Origin: Eutrigla gurnardus
Lineage: Eukaryota; Chordata; Actinopteri; Perciformes; Triglidae
Assembly: GCA_963514095.1 (NCBI GenBank)
Contig: OY741277.1
Span: 13,697,137-13,761,136, forward strand
Reading direction: 5' to 3'
Length of the DNA: 64,000 nt
Shown here piece after piece: positions 40,701-51,377 of this stretch. Both the position numbers and the translations under genes were made by a program. The notes under the pieces were generated by a model. It saw only the letters and a list, made by a program, of their open reading frames with translations. It had not been told where the DNA came from and did no database searches. Position 1 is the first letter of the stretch. The number at the start of each line of letters is the position of its first letter.

Positions 40701-43700
40701 GGGCGAGTATGCCAGCAGCAACTGCGCTACTGTTGCCAAATGCCCTGATGGATGCTGACTTAGGGTAGAATCACTCTCAATAAGTACAATGTACCAATTG
40801 GCACAGTTGCTCTTGTGGCAGGTAGAAGTAAAAAAAAGATTGAGCTAAAAGATTTTATTTCTAGACAAATATCTTTTAATAATAGGTTTTTAATGAGTAC
40901 CACTTGTGTTGTATTCAGATAATTATCTTATCAGAAATGATGACCTTAATGTTATGATATGCTCGACTGTCAAATAGCTCCTATAAAATGCTGGGAAGTG
41001 TCCCAATGCCCCAAATCCCAGTTGCGGCTGAATAATAAAGATGAATGCCATCTCATGTGACATCTCCAACGGCCATCTTTCATTCCTAATCGCATTCCCC
41101 CTTGCTTATTCTCTTAATGCAGCTTCAGAGTGGAAAATTGGCCCGCTTTTGGCACTTGTTTTACTGTCACTGTGTAGGAGAAGATTTATTCGCAAGCTTT
41201 GCACTTAAAGAGATCAGACAAGGGCTGCTCCTATCAGCAGTTTAAATCGGCCAATCACTTAAAGCGGGCCACTCTGAACATAATGAAGCATTAACAATCA
41301 AGTTGTACTGAAGGGGTCTTTAATTATCAAGAAATGCTGAATCAAGGATTAGTCTGTGTCGGGATCTGGACTTCTCTATCACCTGCTGCACACCACTATT
41401 TAGTTTTCTCTCATACCTTTGAACGCTGTGGCTTTTGACTCGAGTCCAGTGTAAATCAGACCCTTTTTGTATTTTAGAGCGAGAACATCTTAAATCAAAG
41501 GGGTTGTGACGAGTTAAGGTTTCCAGAGTAGAGGAAATACATTTTACCCATTTTGAAAACAAATCGGAGCGAATTGATTTAAGTTTGGAGAGCCAACTGA
41601 ATCATTTTGAAAAACTTGTATTGATTGACATTGATGTGATTTGAGTTTAGCGTTTCTGCTCCATTGATCAAATGAAGGGGTGTCACTCTTGATCTATATT
41701 TAGCCGTTTACAGTTTGATGAAAGGGATCTTGGCACAGAATTCAAGTATAATTGTGGATTATTCCAAATGTGGTATTATTTTTAGGTCTCTCTTAGTTCT
41801 GTGCCTGTCCTTTCAGTAACGGGCTAAATGCTTGCAGCTGTCTTTGAAAAGTGCTCATACAAACGGCTTCACACTCGACACTGCGATTCCTTGGGTCCTC
41901 AGCATTACACCTGCCATGACATAGTTGTCAAAAACACCAGTGGAATAATATCTGGTCTGTGGAAAACATGGGGATGATGCTTGTAAAGGTCTGCTGGGGG
42001 CGACATGCTCTGGTGTATGGATGCTATGTGGATAACATCGTAGTTACATAGTTGGCGCAGGGAACGTTGCTTAAAAACAGGTCAGTTCGTTGGAGATCCC
42101 GGTGTGGTATTCTTCTGCAACTCCATCCCTCCAGATATTTTATTTCGAGCCAATGAAAAATGAAAAATAACCCAATTTTTGGTCTTTGTTATCATGGTGT
42201 CTGTCTGACAGACTCGGCTAAAACAAGCTTCTTCTCCATGTTCTTCAGTGACGTCACCAGCGTTTCTCTGAAGTTCAGACTTTCAACTTTAAGCTCTCGA
42301 TGCGCTTTCATACACTCTCTTGGAAAAAAAAAAAAAAAGATGCTTACCACTGGTTGGAGTTTTATGCATCTCTGCAGTGGACTGTGTACTTCTTGTTTTG
42401 TTATCACATGTTGTAGCCTTGTCACTGTTTGGACAAGATCTCACATCCATCTTTGTTGAGCTCATCCAAACCATCCAGGTGTGTATCCAGGGGAATCAGT
42501 TTAGTCCAACAGGATCAGCATCTAACATCTCTTCTCCAGCAAATCTGAGACAAATCATTGCTTTTAATTAGAATGAAAGCCTTTTGAGGAGGGCAGCCTG
42601 AGCCAAGAGGAGTCCGAGTCGCCGGTGGTTTTTATGAGAGACGGGAGAGGGAGGGAGGCCGTTGCGCTGGTGTCTTCACTTTTTAACAGACATTGATTCC
42701 GTTTTGAATGAGCACGCTGTCGGGCGGAAGTTGCTGCTGCTACTGTAGTGGCCAACATTTTATGATGTAAGGCGGCATACCGTAACTGTCGGTGATTAAT
42801 AAAACGCCACCTGAGCTGAATGCAAACGGTGTCTTGTGCCAGCAGCAAACTCCACGGCCATAATCGACAGCAGATATAATCATTACCGGAGTCGAGGCAT
42901 TCAGGAAAACGCCTCAGATGACGGTTCTCGCAAGATGCTATAAATTTCACAATTCACGTTCACAATTTTATAGGTATAATTGCAACTGTTACTAACCGTA
43001 AGAAGGCCACTGACTCACTGATTTCCAGAGGGAGTTTCAGAAATGCAGAGTTAGCCAGATTAATTCTCTGTTGCCTGTTCTGATCTTTAGTAGAAGGCTT
43101 ACTCTATTCGGTTGTCTCTGACCAACTCTCCTCGTGTTCACACAGCTGGGCCCCAGAGAGAGGGCGGCCGCCAACTACAGTCAGAAGCTGAAGGAGAAGT
43201 TCCAGCACCACCCGCAGATCAGACGCATCTCTCACCACCGACACCTACCCAAGAACATCTACCACCAGACCAAGGAGCTGAGGATCATGAAAGAGGCTCG
43301 CCGTAGGAAGTATGTGTGCATTATCTTTTCCTTTTTTTTATTTTGAAGCCAGCTCGAGCTAGCTCCTTTATCTATAGGAGCGGTGTGTCGCACGTAGAGG
43401 GGATGGTGACTTGGGCTGCTGCCAGGCTAGGTCTGACCTGTGCAGTCCCACCCGCCTAATGGAAAATCTCACTGATGGGTCTGTCCCTATGACATGGACT
43501 CAATAGCCCTTACATACTCATTTACAGCTTGTATGGTGGATTGATTGTCCCAGTTTGCCCTGCTGTACAGTGATTCACCGCTCAGTCTGCTGCTGTTTTT
43601 TTTTTTTTCTTTTCTTTTTTTTAATTACTGGCGGTATTGTGACACGTCAGACACACGTTAGACAGTGTTTGCACTGTGAATGATTTACTATCCGTGCTTA

Positions 43701-43971
43701 ATGCATTATTTTCAGGGTACATCGGTGTAGTCGATGACGTAGGTGTTTGGTCATCAGTCTCATTCAGTGTTTTCCACCCTCCTCTGCTCTGTTTGCTCAT
43801 CTCTCTCTCTCTCCACCCCAGTCCAGAATATTCTCACAAGCCGATTGAGTCGTTCACAGCTTTCTCCTCCTTTTGTTTTCCAGGGAGAGAAATGTCCGCA
43901 AGCACAGCAAGCCAGGAAGTGTTCCTGTGGTTACTGAGAAGGAGAAGCACGTCGTGACTGTGGTCAAATAG
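37743..43971 (+). CDS. dcaf13: DDB1- and CUL4-associated factor 13 (Sof1-like WD40)
   Basis: Nucleolar WD40 protein, orthologue of yeast Sof1. It takes part in 18S rRNA processing within the small-subunit processome and can act as a CUL4-DDB1 substrate receptor. Coding exons: 37743-37812, 38417-38616, 38700-38807, 38896-38985, 39125-39280, 39400-39477, 39581-39663, 39824-39988, 40306-40441, 43146-43309, 43884-43971; 1,338 nt, 445 residues, the same length as the human protein. About seven WD-type repeats are visible, including LLSGSCDGEVKLWNL, VFATCGQQVDIWD, DVDYSPTGKEFVSASFDKT and YILSGSDEMNIRLWK. The basic Sof1 C-terminal domain begins near residue 363 (NYSQKLKEKFQHHPQIRRI) and ends in HVVTVVK. 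The intron after 39280 must start with GC rather than GT. The 2.7-kb intron before 43146 is the longest. Confidence 0.98.
37813..38416 (+). other. dcaf13 intron 1
   Basis: About 600 bases from G|GTAAGT to TTAG|TTCC. AT-rich; no coding sequence, repeat or RNA gene recognised. Confidence 0.85.
40442..43145 (+). other. dcaf13 intron 9
   Basis: About 2.7 kb from GTG|GTGAGT to CACACAG|CTG, several times longer than the other dcaf13 introns. It holds a poly-A run at 42326-42340 and otherwise unique-looking DNA. A snoRNA would be plausible in a ribosome-biogenesis gene, but I found no convincing box C/D or H/ACA structure by eye. Confidence 0.8.
43310..43883 (+). other. dcaf13 intron 10
   Basis: About 570 bases, donor AA|GTATGT and acceptor TTTTCCAG|G. 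Contains a T-rich run at about 43590-43622. No coding sequence. Confidence 0.85.
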
Positions 43972-44679
43972 GCAGAGCCGGAGAAGAGAAGAGGTCGCCA
44001 CCCAGAGATGAGGTGGAGCCCAAGGTCACACCCATGGGACATGTTCCGACTGCTTTCACTTAAGAACGGGGAGGAAACAAGTTTGTGGAGTTGTGGGACG
44101 GACAGATGACCACCTCTGCACAGTTCGAAGTACAAGGACTCAGACTGGCAAAGACTGTGCAGTTGCACACACTTCTCTTTTGGTCTTGTTTTTAGGTGAT
44201 TTATCACTCATTTCGCTTTGAGCAAGTTTGCATTTTCCATCACATATTTAAAGAAGAACTGATTAAATTGATCCAATGTCACGTGACCTGGTAAATACAA
44301 AATGCTTTCCTTTTGGTTTCATTAGATATAATCTTTTTCATGAATGAAGTTCACAAAATGTGCTACAGTTGATTAAAAGAGATGGTGTAAATGTTTCAGT
44401 ATGCTTTAAATGACTTACTGTTCCACAACTACTACAGAAAGGTGTTCTTTACAAATGGCCACGCTGTTGAAAGGCTTGCCGTTAAAGTGTCGTCCTGGCT
44501 GTACACATGACCGGTCCCTCGGGAGTCTGTCTTTTGGATGTCCTATCGTCTCTCCGTGAACCAGCCTCTCTGAGAGGGAAGTTGATTGTCAATGTGAGAC
44601 GATCTAACAGACATGCTTACACCTGAAACACTTTTTTATCTGCAGGTTTTTTGTGTTTTTTATTCAAATGCAATGACAA

Positions 44680-44685
44680 ATTAAA
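44680..44685 (+). terminator. dcaf13 polyadenylation signal candidate
   Basis: ATTAAA about 710 bases after the dcaf13 stop codon, in AT-rich sequence and followed by TTGTGG. No AATAAA was noted nearer the stop. Confidence 0.45.
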
Positions 44686-45310
44686 GATTACTTGTGGCCA
44701 TCAAACTGCACATTAAATCCATGTCATGAAAATATCCAGCGTGAAGAAGGGTGAGTTTCTATCAAATATCCTACGGGCCGTCACAGTTTTTTTAGAGAGT
44801 GGAGAACACCCAAAATCTATAGTTACGTGAGGCCGACACTCATGAATCACGTATAGTTAAAACCACCAGTGCTGATTTACTTACAGCCCTAATGAGACGG
44901 ACTGTCTATCCACTTAATGTTGTCCTTCAAATCCCATCAATGCTCCAGCTTAACGAGGGGGGAGCTGTGTCTTTAGGAAACGGGTCTGGGGTCAGATCTG
45001 AGGAATGCAGTCACCAAGTGTGTCATCAGTAGAAAAGGTGCTGTGATGGTGTAACAGTGAAGTGCATCGACACCTATAAAGAGCCTTGTGCCGCGTATAC
45101 CTGCAGTAACGGTCTCTGTCACTTGTCATGTTGTGCTCATGATCTGCTTATGAAATATGCATCCTGCTCCAGCTGCACGCAGCTGCGCCTCCACTCCGCG
45201 TTTTCGCGGCCGCTGTCTGCCTGCTGTCAATGAACATCCAGCGCGTCCTCTCGGCTTTATGCAGCTACGCGTTTCCATCGCCCCGCCTCCTCTTCTATCA
45301 GGGTTTTTTC

Positions 45311-45314
45311 TTCT

Positions 45315-45383
<69 letters not shown>

Positions 45384-45404
45384 ACACTCTCTCTCTCTCT
45401 CTCA
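45311..45404. repeat. (CT)n tract upstream of rims2
   Basis: Interrupted (TC)n, about 90 bases, broken by AT at about 45346 and by ACACA at about 45383-45387. Pyrimidine-rich on the plus strand, so it could form H-DNA or serve as a GAGA-type element on the other strand; that is inference. Confidence 0.93.
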
Positions 45405-46139
45405 CTCATTGCATCCATTTTTGTGCATTTAAGAAATCTCCAAGAATTACCAACCTGGAAGAAAGCGAGCTAACCAGAGTGACAGAGGAGGGTTAAGGAG
45501 TCCAAACGAAAACAAACAAGGACGGAGCGGGCATCTTTTATTCCAGCATGCGAGTGAAACCTTCCTAAAGGATGGCAGCGATGGGTTAGACAGGATTTAA
45601 CATGACTGCAAAATAAAAGGCAAGAGTTGGGTTTTTTATCCTCTTTTTTTTCACTACTTTTTTTTTTTTAAATCCCTGGATGGATGCAGGCTTGTGTTTG
45701 GATTACCTTGAAGGTTGTATCCTATACAGCCCGGCCAACTCTCCCTTCATTTAAGGGCATCTGTTTCTATTCCTCAGCGTTTTAGACATTTCCATGTGTA
45801 CGAATGTGGCGATTCAACCCGCAACCGCTCGAATATCGCGAATCAACCCCCGTCGTTTGTGTGCAACGTTCACTCTGCTGTATCCTATTTGATAAAACCC
45901 CCCGTTGTGATCATTTAATAGATGAGGATGAAGCCTGCTATTGATATTTTTCTGCAGCACGGTGTAATATGTGCACGATAGGCTACTCCTAACCAAGATG
46001 TCATGCCGCCTGTAAGCCACGGTGCCTCCAGCGAATCTGCACCGCCGGTTTACAGTTTGACGGCATGAAAAGTAAAAAAATATCACCCGGAATGCTGCTG
46101 GTTGACGGTGCTTTTCTCGTTTTTTGTTGTTGTTTTTAG

Positions 46140-46155
46140 CCTCTGTGTGTAAAAG
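46140..46155 (+). other. Possible splice acceptor just upstream of the rims2 ATG
   Basis: A T-rich tract (46111-46137) ends in TTTTTAG|C at 46139, 16 bases before the start codon. This looks like a real acceptor, so the start-codon exon may be preceded by a separate untranslated exon. Confidence 0.4.
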
Positions 46156-46364
46156 ATGTCTGCTCCACACGGGCCCCGGGGCGGCCCTGGCCCTGCTGCT
46201 GCTGCTGCTGCCGCCGCCGCCGCCGCCGCTGCTGCTGCCTCAGCGGCCGGCGCCATGCCGGAGATGCCGGACCTCAGCCACCTCACCGAGGATGAGAGGA
46301 AGATCATCCTCGGTGTCATGGACCGACAGAAGAAGGAGGACGCGAAGGAACAGTCGATGTTAAA
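46156..46364 (+). CDS. rims2: Regulating synaptic membrane exocytosis 2 (RIM2), first coding exon
   Basis: RIM2 is a presynaptic active-zone scaffold. It binds Rab3 through its N-terminus and Munc13, RIM-BP and Ca2+ channels elsewhere. Only the start exon is here: 69 codons plus two bases, ending AA|GTAAGA. It begins MSAPHGPRG, carries 15 consecutive alanines (46195-46239, mixed GCT/GCC codons), and continues PEMPDLSHLTEDERKIILGV and MDRQKKEDAKEQSMLK, the conserved first helix of the RIM Rab-binding region. MSAP…PRG and the PEMPDLSHLTE block match RIM2 as recalled; the position next to dcaf13 is the same as in human and argues against RIM1. The alanine tract replaces a Pro/Ala-rich linker of mammals. 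All later exons lie beyond the right edge. Whether this is the a or b teleost copy is unknown. Confidence 0.93.
46195..46239 (+). repeat. GCN repeat encoding 15 alanines in rims2
   Basis: Codon order is five GCT, six GCC, three GCT, one GCC. It is uninterrupted at the protein level, but the mixed codons should slow repeat slippage. Confidence 0.9.
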
Positions 46365-46383
46365 GTAAGAACGGGAGCGGATG

Positions 46384-46432
46384 GTGCTGTTGCTGCTGCT
46401 GCTGCTGCTGCTGGTGGAGGTGGTGGTGGTGG
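46384..46432. repeat. (CTG)n followed by (GGT/GGA)n
   Basis: About nine CTG-type units (one TTG) followed by GGTGGAGGTGGTGGTGGTGG, starting 20 bases after the rims2 exon 1 junction. Confidence 0.9.
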
Positions 46433-46974
46433 ACGACCCCCGGGTTTCTGTGGATGGTCATTACAGTGTGAATGTGTGTAATTGTCTCTGTGTGAGATAA
46501 CACTGGTGGATCGCGTTGCCTCTTGACATCCAAGCTTAGTCGTCTCCTAGCCGGTGGGACCGGGAGATCACTCCTTCACCTCGCCTGCTTCTCACTCCCC
46601 GTTTAGGAAGCACTTTATTTCAACAACCGAGTGTCATTTTTTCTATATAATGCGGCACACATTCCGACCTCTGCCCCCCCCCACCCCACCACCCCACCAC
46701 CACTTTGTTGTAGCTATAGCTTGTTGTGTACTATAATGGGCTGGGTTAGCAGCAACGGGCGCCATTTTCACGTAAAAAGCACGTCAAATTGCTTAACCTT
46801 TCCACGCGAACGTCACCGAGATTACACAATACGACAGTGGACAGTGGACGGATCATTTAAGGTGTCCTTTGTGGCAATGGCGCACGCGGGGTGTGTGTGA
46901 TTTCAACGTTAAAGTCTCGGTAGATCTGCCCCCCCTCCCTCCTCCTCTTGTGTACAGATGTCGCTCGGAGCTGT

Positions 46975-46987
46975 TTCAGCACCACGG
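46975..46987 (+). promoter_or_regulatory. REST/NRSF (RE1) left half-site candidate
   Basis: TTCAGCACCACGG is an exact match to the first 13 bases of the canonical RE1 element, 611 bases after the rims2 start exon. The expected right half is not conserved in place (CGCTATCC follows). REST silences neuronal genes in other tissues. Confidence 0.45.
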
Positions 46988-48783
46988 CGCTATCCACTGT
47001 GGGCTTTTACTTTTTAAGGTGGACCGGCTCTGTTTCATCATCCCCGCTTTAACCTTTACTGTGCGAGCCATAACTCAGCTTTATGGTGGAAAAATTACAC
47101 TCTGTCGTCTTTGCCCCCTGCACATAAAAACACACACTCGATTGATGTATTGTTAATTAAAAAATTCGGTTTGACCTTAATAGGAAAGCACAGGCTGATG
47201 AAGAGAGAGAGAGGGATTTCCGGGTGGTTTCCTTAAATGTTTCCATCCTGTTGATTTTCTTGTAGTTTTTTTCCTCCTTCAATGAAAGATAATGCTCGTG
47301 CTTGCATGCTTGCAAACCAGGATGCATTGGTTTGAGACTATTTCATTTTGAATGCAGCACAGATGTCTACATTTCTAGGCGATGGCCCGATGTGTTAATC
47401 TGTCCACATTTCTGCTCGAGATCTCTGGCAGGTTTTCTGTTGCTGCAGCCTCCCAGCGCTGCTAGTGACCACAGTGTGAACGATGTGTGCCACCATCACT
47501 GGGAGCTTTTTCAGAGGCATTAGAGCCCTTTTGGTTTCCATCATCACGTAAACATTTGCACTAAGGCCGCATTCTTAATGGAAGTGGAAGTTGTGCGGTC
47601 CCTACCTAGTGCTGCTGCATGATAAACATGACTCATGTACTCCAAGACACGGCTACCTCAGCCGCTGCGGTGTGTGCCGTGTGAATCATCCAGGCCTTTT
47701 CCGCCTTCCCTCCCATTTCGCTGCTTCCCCCCTTTCCCCAATAGCTGAGTGTTTTTCTTATTCCTCTTTCTCTGAGGTAAAGGGGATTGTCACTTTTAGT
47801 CACTCTTAGTCTGACGGTGATGTCAAATCCTTGTCATGACTGAGCATGGGCAGAACATGCAATGTATTTGCGAGGGACATGACTGATTGACTGCTTCACC
47901 CATAACGTTAGTTACCTCTGATTGCAGGCTGAAGACATGCAAGACATTGGAGGTCAAAGAGGCCTCAGTGTCAATTGCGTGCAGGTTAATTTGCATAAGA
48001 ATTAGGTTTCCTGTATGGCTCCTCTCCTGCATGCCTTGGTTAGCCGGGGTTTTATCTTTCCAGCAGAGCTATACTGCTGACGCTAAACGGCTGACAAAAG
48101 ACGTGGAGTTAATATTAAGGGCTGGCAGCCACCATTTTGTTGTGTTTCAGACATTCTGATTGGTCAAATTAAGTGTGCGGGAGACCTCTTGATCCCCTTT
48201 TTTAGCCTAATAGTACATTTTCAGTCTCACCATTTCATACAGCAAGGCCATATTGGTGCTCATTCTATATGTACAAGGTGACTCATCATGAGTCATCACA
48301 ACAGTAAATCCCCACTTTCTTTACCTATGAATCACACGAGCATAACGTATCCTAAAGCAGCATTAACGTGCTCAACCCTGGCATGGGTACGACTGCAGTG
48401 GATTAACTCGTCGTCGGACGGTTTGTAGCTTTTTCAGCCGTGTCGCAAAACAAACACCCACGCTGCATCATCCGACCCTATAGCCCGTGCATCGGCGCTG
48501 TCGCAGTCACGGTCCAAACCCACGGCGGCTTGGATGGCTTTGCGGGGAAAGTGGCGGTTTGAACATGGAAGTGTGTAATCTAACAGAGGGAATCCTGGGA
48601 GGATGGAGGGATGGAGAAGAGAGAGGGAGAGAGGGAGAGAGAAGCCTCCAGCTGCAGGGCTTGCCAACTTCCTGTCATCTCATTGGAGGTGCTACAGAGT
48701 GCGTGGATGGAAATCCAGTGCTGCTGACTTGCATGTAATTAGCTCTCTCTTAGCCTGCTCATTCTTAGCAGGCATGTGTATAC

Positions 48784-48816
48784 ATGTGTGTGTGTGAGTG
48801 TGTGTGTGTGTGTGTA
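48784..48816. repeat. (TG)n microsatellite
   Basis: About 16 TG units with one GA interruption, in rims2 intron 1. Confidence 0.9.
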
Positions 48817-50437
48817 GAAAATCGATAAGAATCGATTTCCCAAGGTCCATAAGGCAAACGCTCTACATATCTAGAGCTCATTCTTGGAATTTTGTCCTCG
48901 AAAGCTTCAGACATAGAAGCATGTTTAGTACATTTCTTCATACAAAATATGTAAAGAGTTGCTATAATTAAGCATGGCTCCAGGTGCATTGTTCCATTAA
49001 AATGAGCTATCGGCTATCCTGGCTTCCCATGCACCAGCGAGTCTCAGAGCAACACGGCAATGATGGGTTATGGGACCCCCACCCCCATCCACCCCAGACA
49101 CTTTGCATCCCACAGGCAGGCATCAGCTGCCAGAGATGGGGTGACCCACAGAACGCCCGGGGCTCCACTTCTCCTTTCTCCCCTGCTCCTCCAGTCCTCT
49201 TGGGCAGCTTTTCCTGGTTTCCCATCCTTACTCGGACTTTGTCGTTCACACCTCTACCCTTTTAAGCTGTGTCACTGTTTCTAGATTTCTTGCCGCATGT
49301 TTGGGTTACAGATATTGTTCCGTCACAAAACATGCTATCATCAAGTCTTATTTTTAGTCATCTTTCCACTTTGAAGACCACATGCGTCCCAGTAAACTTC
49401 CCAGTTCCACCTCTTCCTTGGGACAGTGTTCAACTCATGAATTGGGGGGACTGTGTCATTCGCTCAGGGACCTTCTTTGACAGTGCTAATTATAGTGACT
49501 GCCTTGTAGGAGGGACTCCCACTAAGAGGCAGCTATTCCAGGCCTCTGAGGTGCCGCTCTGCCATCTATTTGGGCACCCCCGATTTATTGCACAAGACGA
49601 AGGATGGCCGGGTTCTCGTTCAGTTTCCTCTTGAGTGGGAGCATCATGTGTTTTAGGATGTTTTATCTCAGAGATGAACATTTTGTCATTTTTGTCCCAG
49701 GGCTCCCAGTTTTTTACATTTTAGTTTTGACTTTCATGCTTATTTTTTTCAATTAATGCTTCAGTATTATTTTGTATCAATATCCAGTAACTACTATAGT
49801 GCCAATATGACGATGATGTTAGTCGGACAGACCCCAAGCTAACACCAATAACAGTATCAAAATATATTCTTAACAGTTCTGTGAACTTGTGTATTACTCT
49901 TCTATTGAATTGGGATACTCAGAGACATGATAATAAGAATGGTCAAGTGGAAGTAGCAGAGATATCCTGACTTTTATCATCCATAATATTAAACTCATAA
50001 TATCAACATGGCAGCTAGACCCTCCCATGGCTGGTAAAACCAGCGTTTCAGCGAGTTTGTAACATACATTTCTGTTAAACATGACCAAAGCTATCTACAC
50101 AGAAGACATTATACAACTATTTTCATTGGCTAAGTAGTACTCTGTATCGTCTCTGTTTATACTATAACTGTACAACGGGAAGTTGTAGTGATGAGGATCC
50201 AATTAGACAAGACATTCATTATTTAATTTGGACATTCATAATGAATGGAACTATAGAGTAAGTGAATTGTTTACATGACCCTTAAAGAGGTTAACCTGGG
50301 GATCTTATTTTATTGATTCTACTTCAAAATCAACTGGTTTTAGTACGAACTGTATACTTTGACACGATGACTTGGGAAAACTATTAATGTTGCTGGTTAA
50401 TAAGCAACACAGCTATGGTGAGAGGTGTAGGGGGGTC

Positions 50438-50438
<1 letters not shown>

Positions 50439-50486
<48 letters not shown>
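50439..50486. repeat. (GT)n microsatellite
   Basis: About 24 GT units in rims2 intron 1. Confidence 0.95.
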
Positions 50487-50488
<2 letters not shown>

Positions 50489-50727
50489 AACATGAAGAGC
50501 ATTGACCTAGAATTAGCTTTGATTGATCACATCCCATTTCCTTTTTCTGTTAGCCCCATCCCCCACCACACATGCACACTTCGTCTCCCGGTCCCGGTCA
50601 TTTATCTGATAGAGCTAGAGAGCTCAGTGTACCAGCTGGGGTCAGAGTATAGAAGCTCTGTGTCCCCGGAGGCTATAGGATCTTAGCCCCTCTGAGAGAG
50701 TAGCAGTGCTAGAGTGCACCCACGCAT

Positions 50728-50728
<1 letters not shown>

Positions 50729-50780
<52 letters not shown>
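50729..50780. repeat. (CA)n microsatellite
   Basis: About 26 CA units, only about 240 bases from the opposite-phase (GT)n tract at 50439; the two could pair as an inverted repeat in a transcript. Confidence 0.95.
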
Positions 50781-50787
<7 letters not shown>

Positions 50788-51340
50788 ACGTTTTACAGGC
50801 CTAGGCATCAGTGTTGTCTTTTCTTTGGCTCACGACAGACATGACCAAGCAGAAGATTTTCTAGGCACTGCTGGTTGACCAGAAGCTCAGAAAGACCTTA
50901 AATAAATAAAGTGACCACAACTTGTTGGACAGAGACAAACCTGGCAACCCAGAGAAAACACGGTGTCAGCAAACAAGAGCTAGAGGCAGAGAAACATTTC
51001 CTGGTGCACTGTAGCTTGTGTAAAGAACAGAGGAGCAAATTATTTACCGAAATCAAAGTGGAGTAAAACTGTCATTGTCAGGGTAGCAAGAAAATATGAA
51101 ATGGTAGAGAACCAGTCAAATATTTCTTGAAACTATACTGAGCTCCTTCAACAATTGATAGCGTAACATAGTATAGTGTATGTTGTCGTTTGCTTGCAGT
51201 CTAAATACATGTTCATGCCAATAAAGCAAATTTGAATTTGAAAAGAGGGAGAAAGAGAGAGAGACAGACAGACAGAGAGACCTATGGTTGTGAAATGAGG
51301 CGAGGCAATGCTCAGCAGCTTCCCACTGGACAATATACAG

Positions 51341-51377
51341 TACACACACACACACACCCACACACACACACACACAC
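51341..51377. repeat. (CA)n microsatellite
   Basis: About 18 CA units with one CC interruption, rims2 intron 1; CT-rich sequence follows. Confidence 0.93.

Larger units (their letters stand above)
43972..46155. other. dcaf13 3' UTR, intergenic DNA and rims2 upstream region
   Basis: The dcaf13 3' UTR probably runs to an ATTAAA at 44680-44685. From about 45120 the sequence becomes more GC- and CpG-rich (45160-45290). It then passes through a long CT tract (45311-45404) toward the rims2 start codon. That interval probably contains the rims2 promoter and 5' UTR. Confidence 0.6.

Noticed and set aside
40442..43145. Search for a snoRNA in the long dcaf13 intron
   Set aside because: Ribosome-biogenesis genes often host snoRNAs, but no convincing C/D box pair with terminal stem or H/ACA fold was visible by eye.
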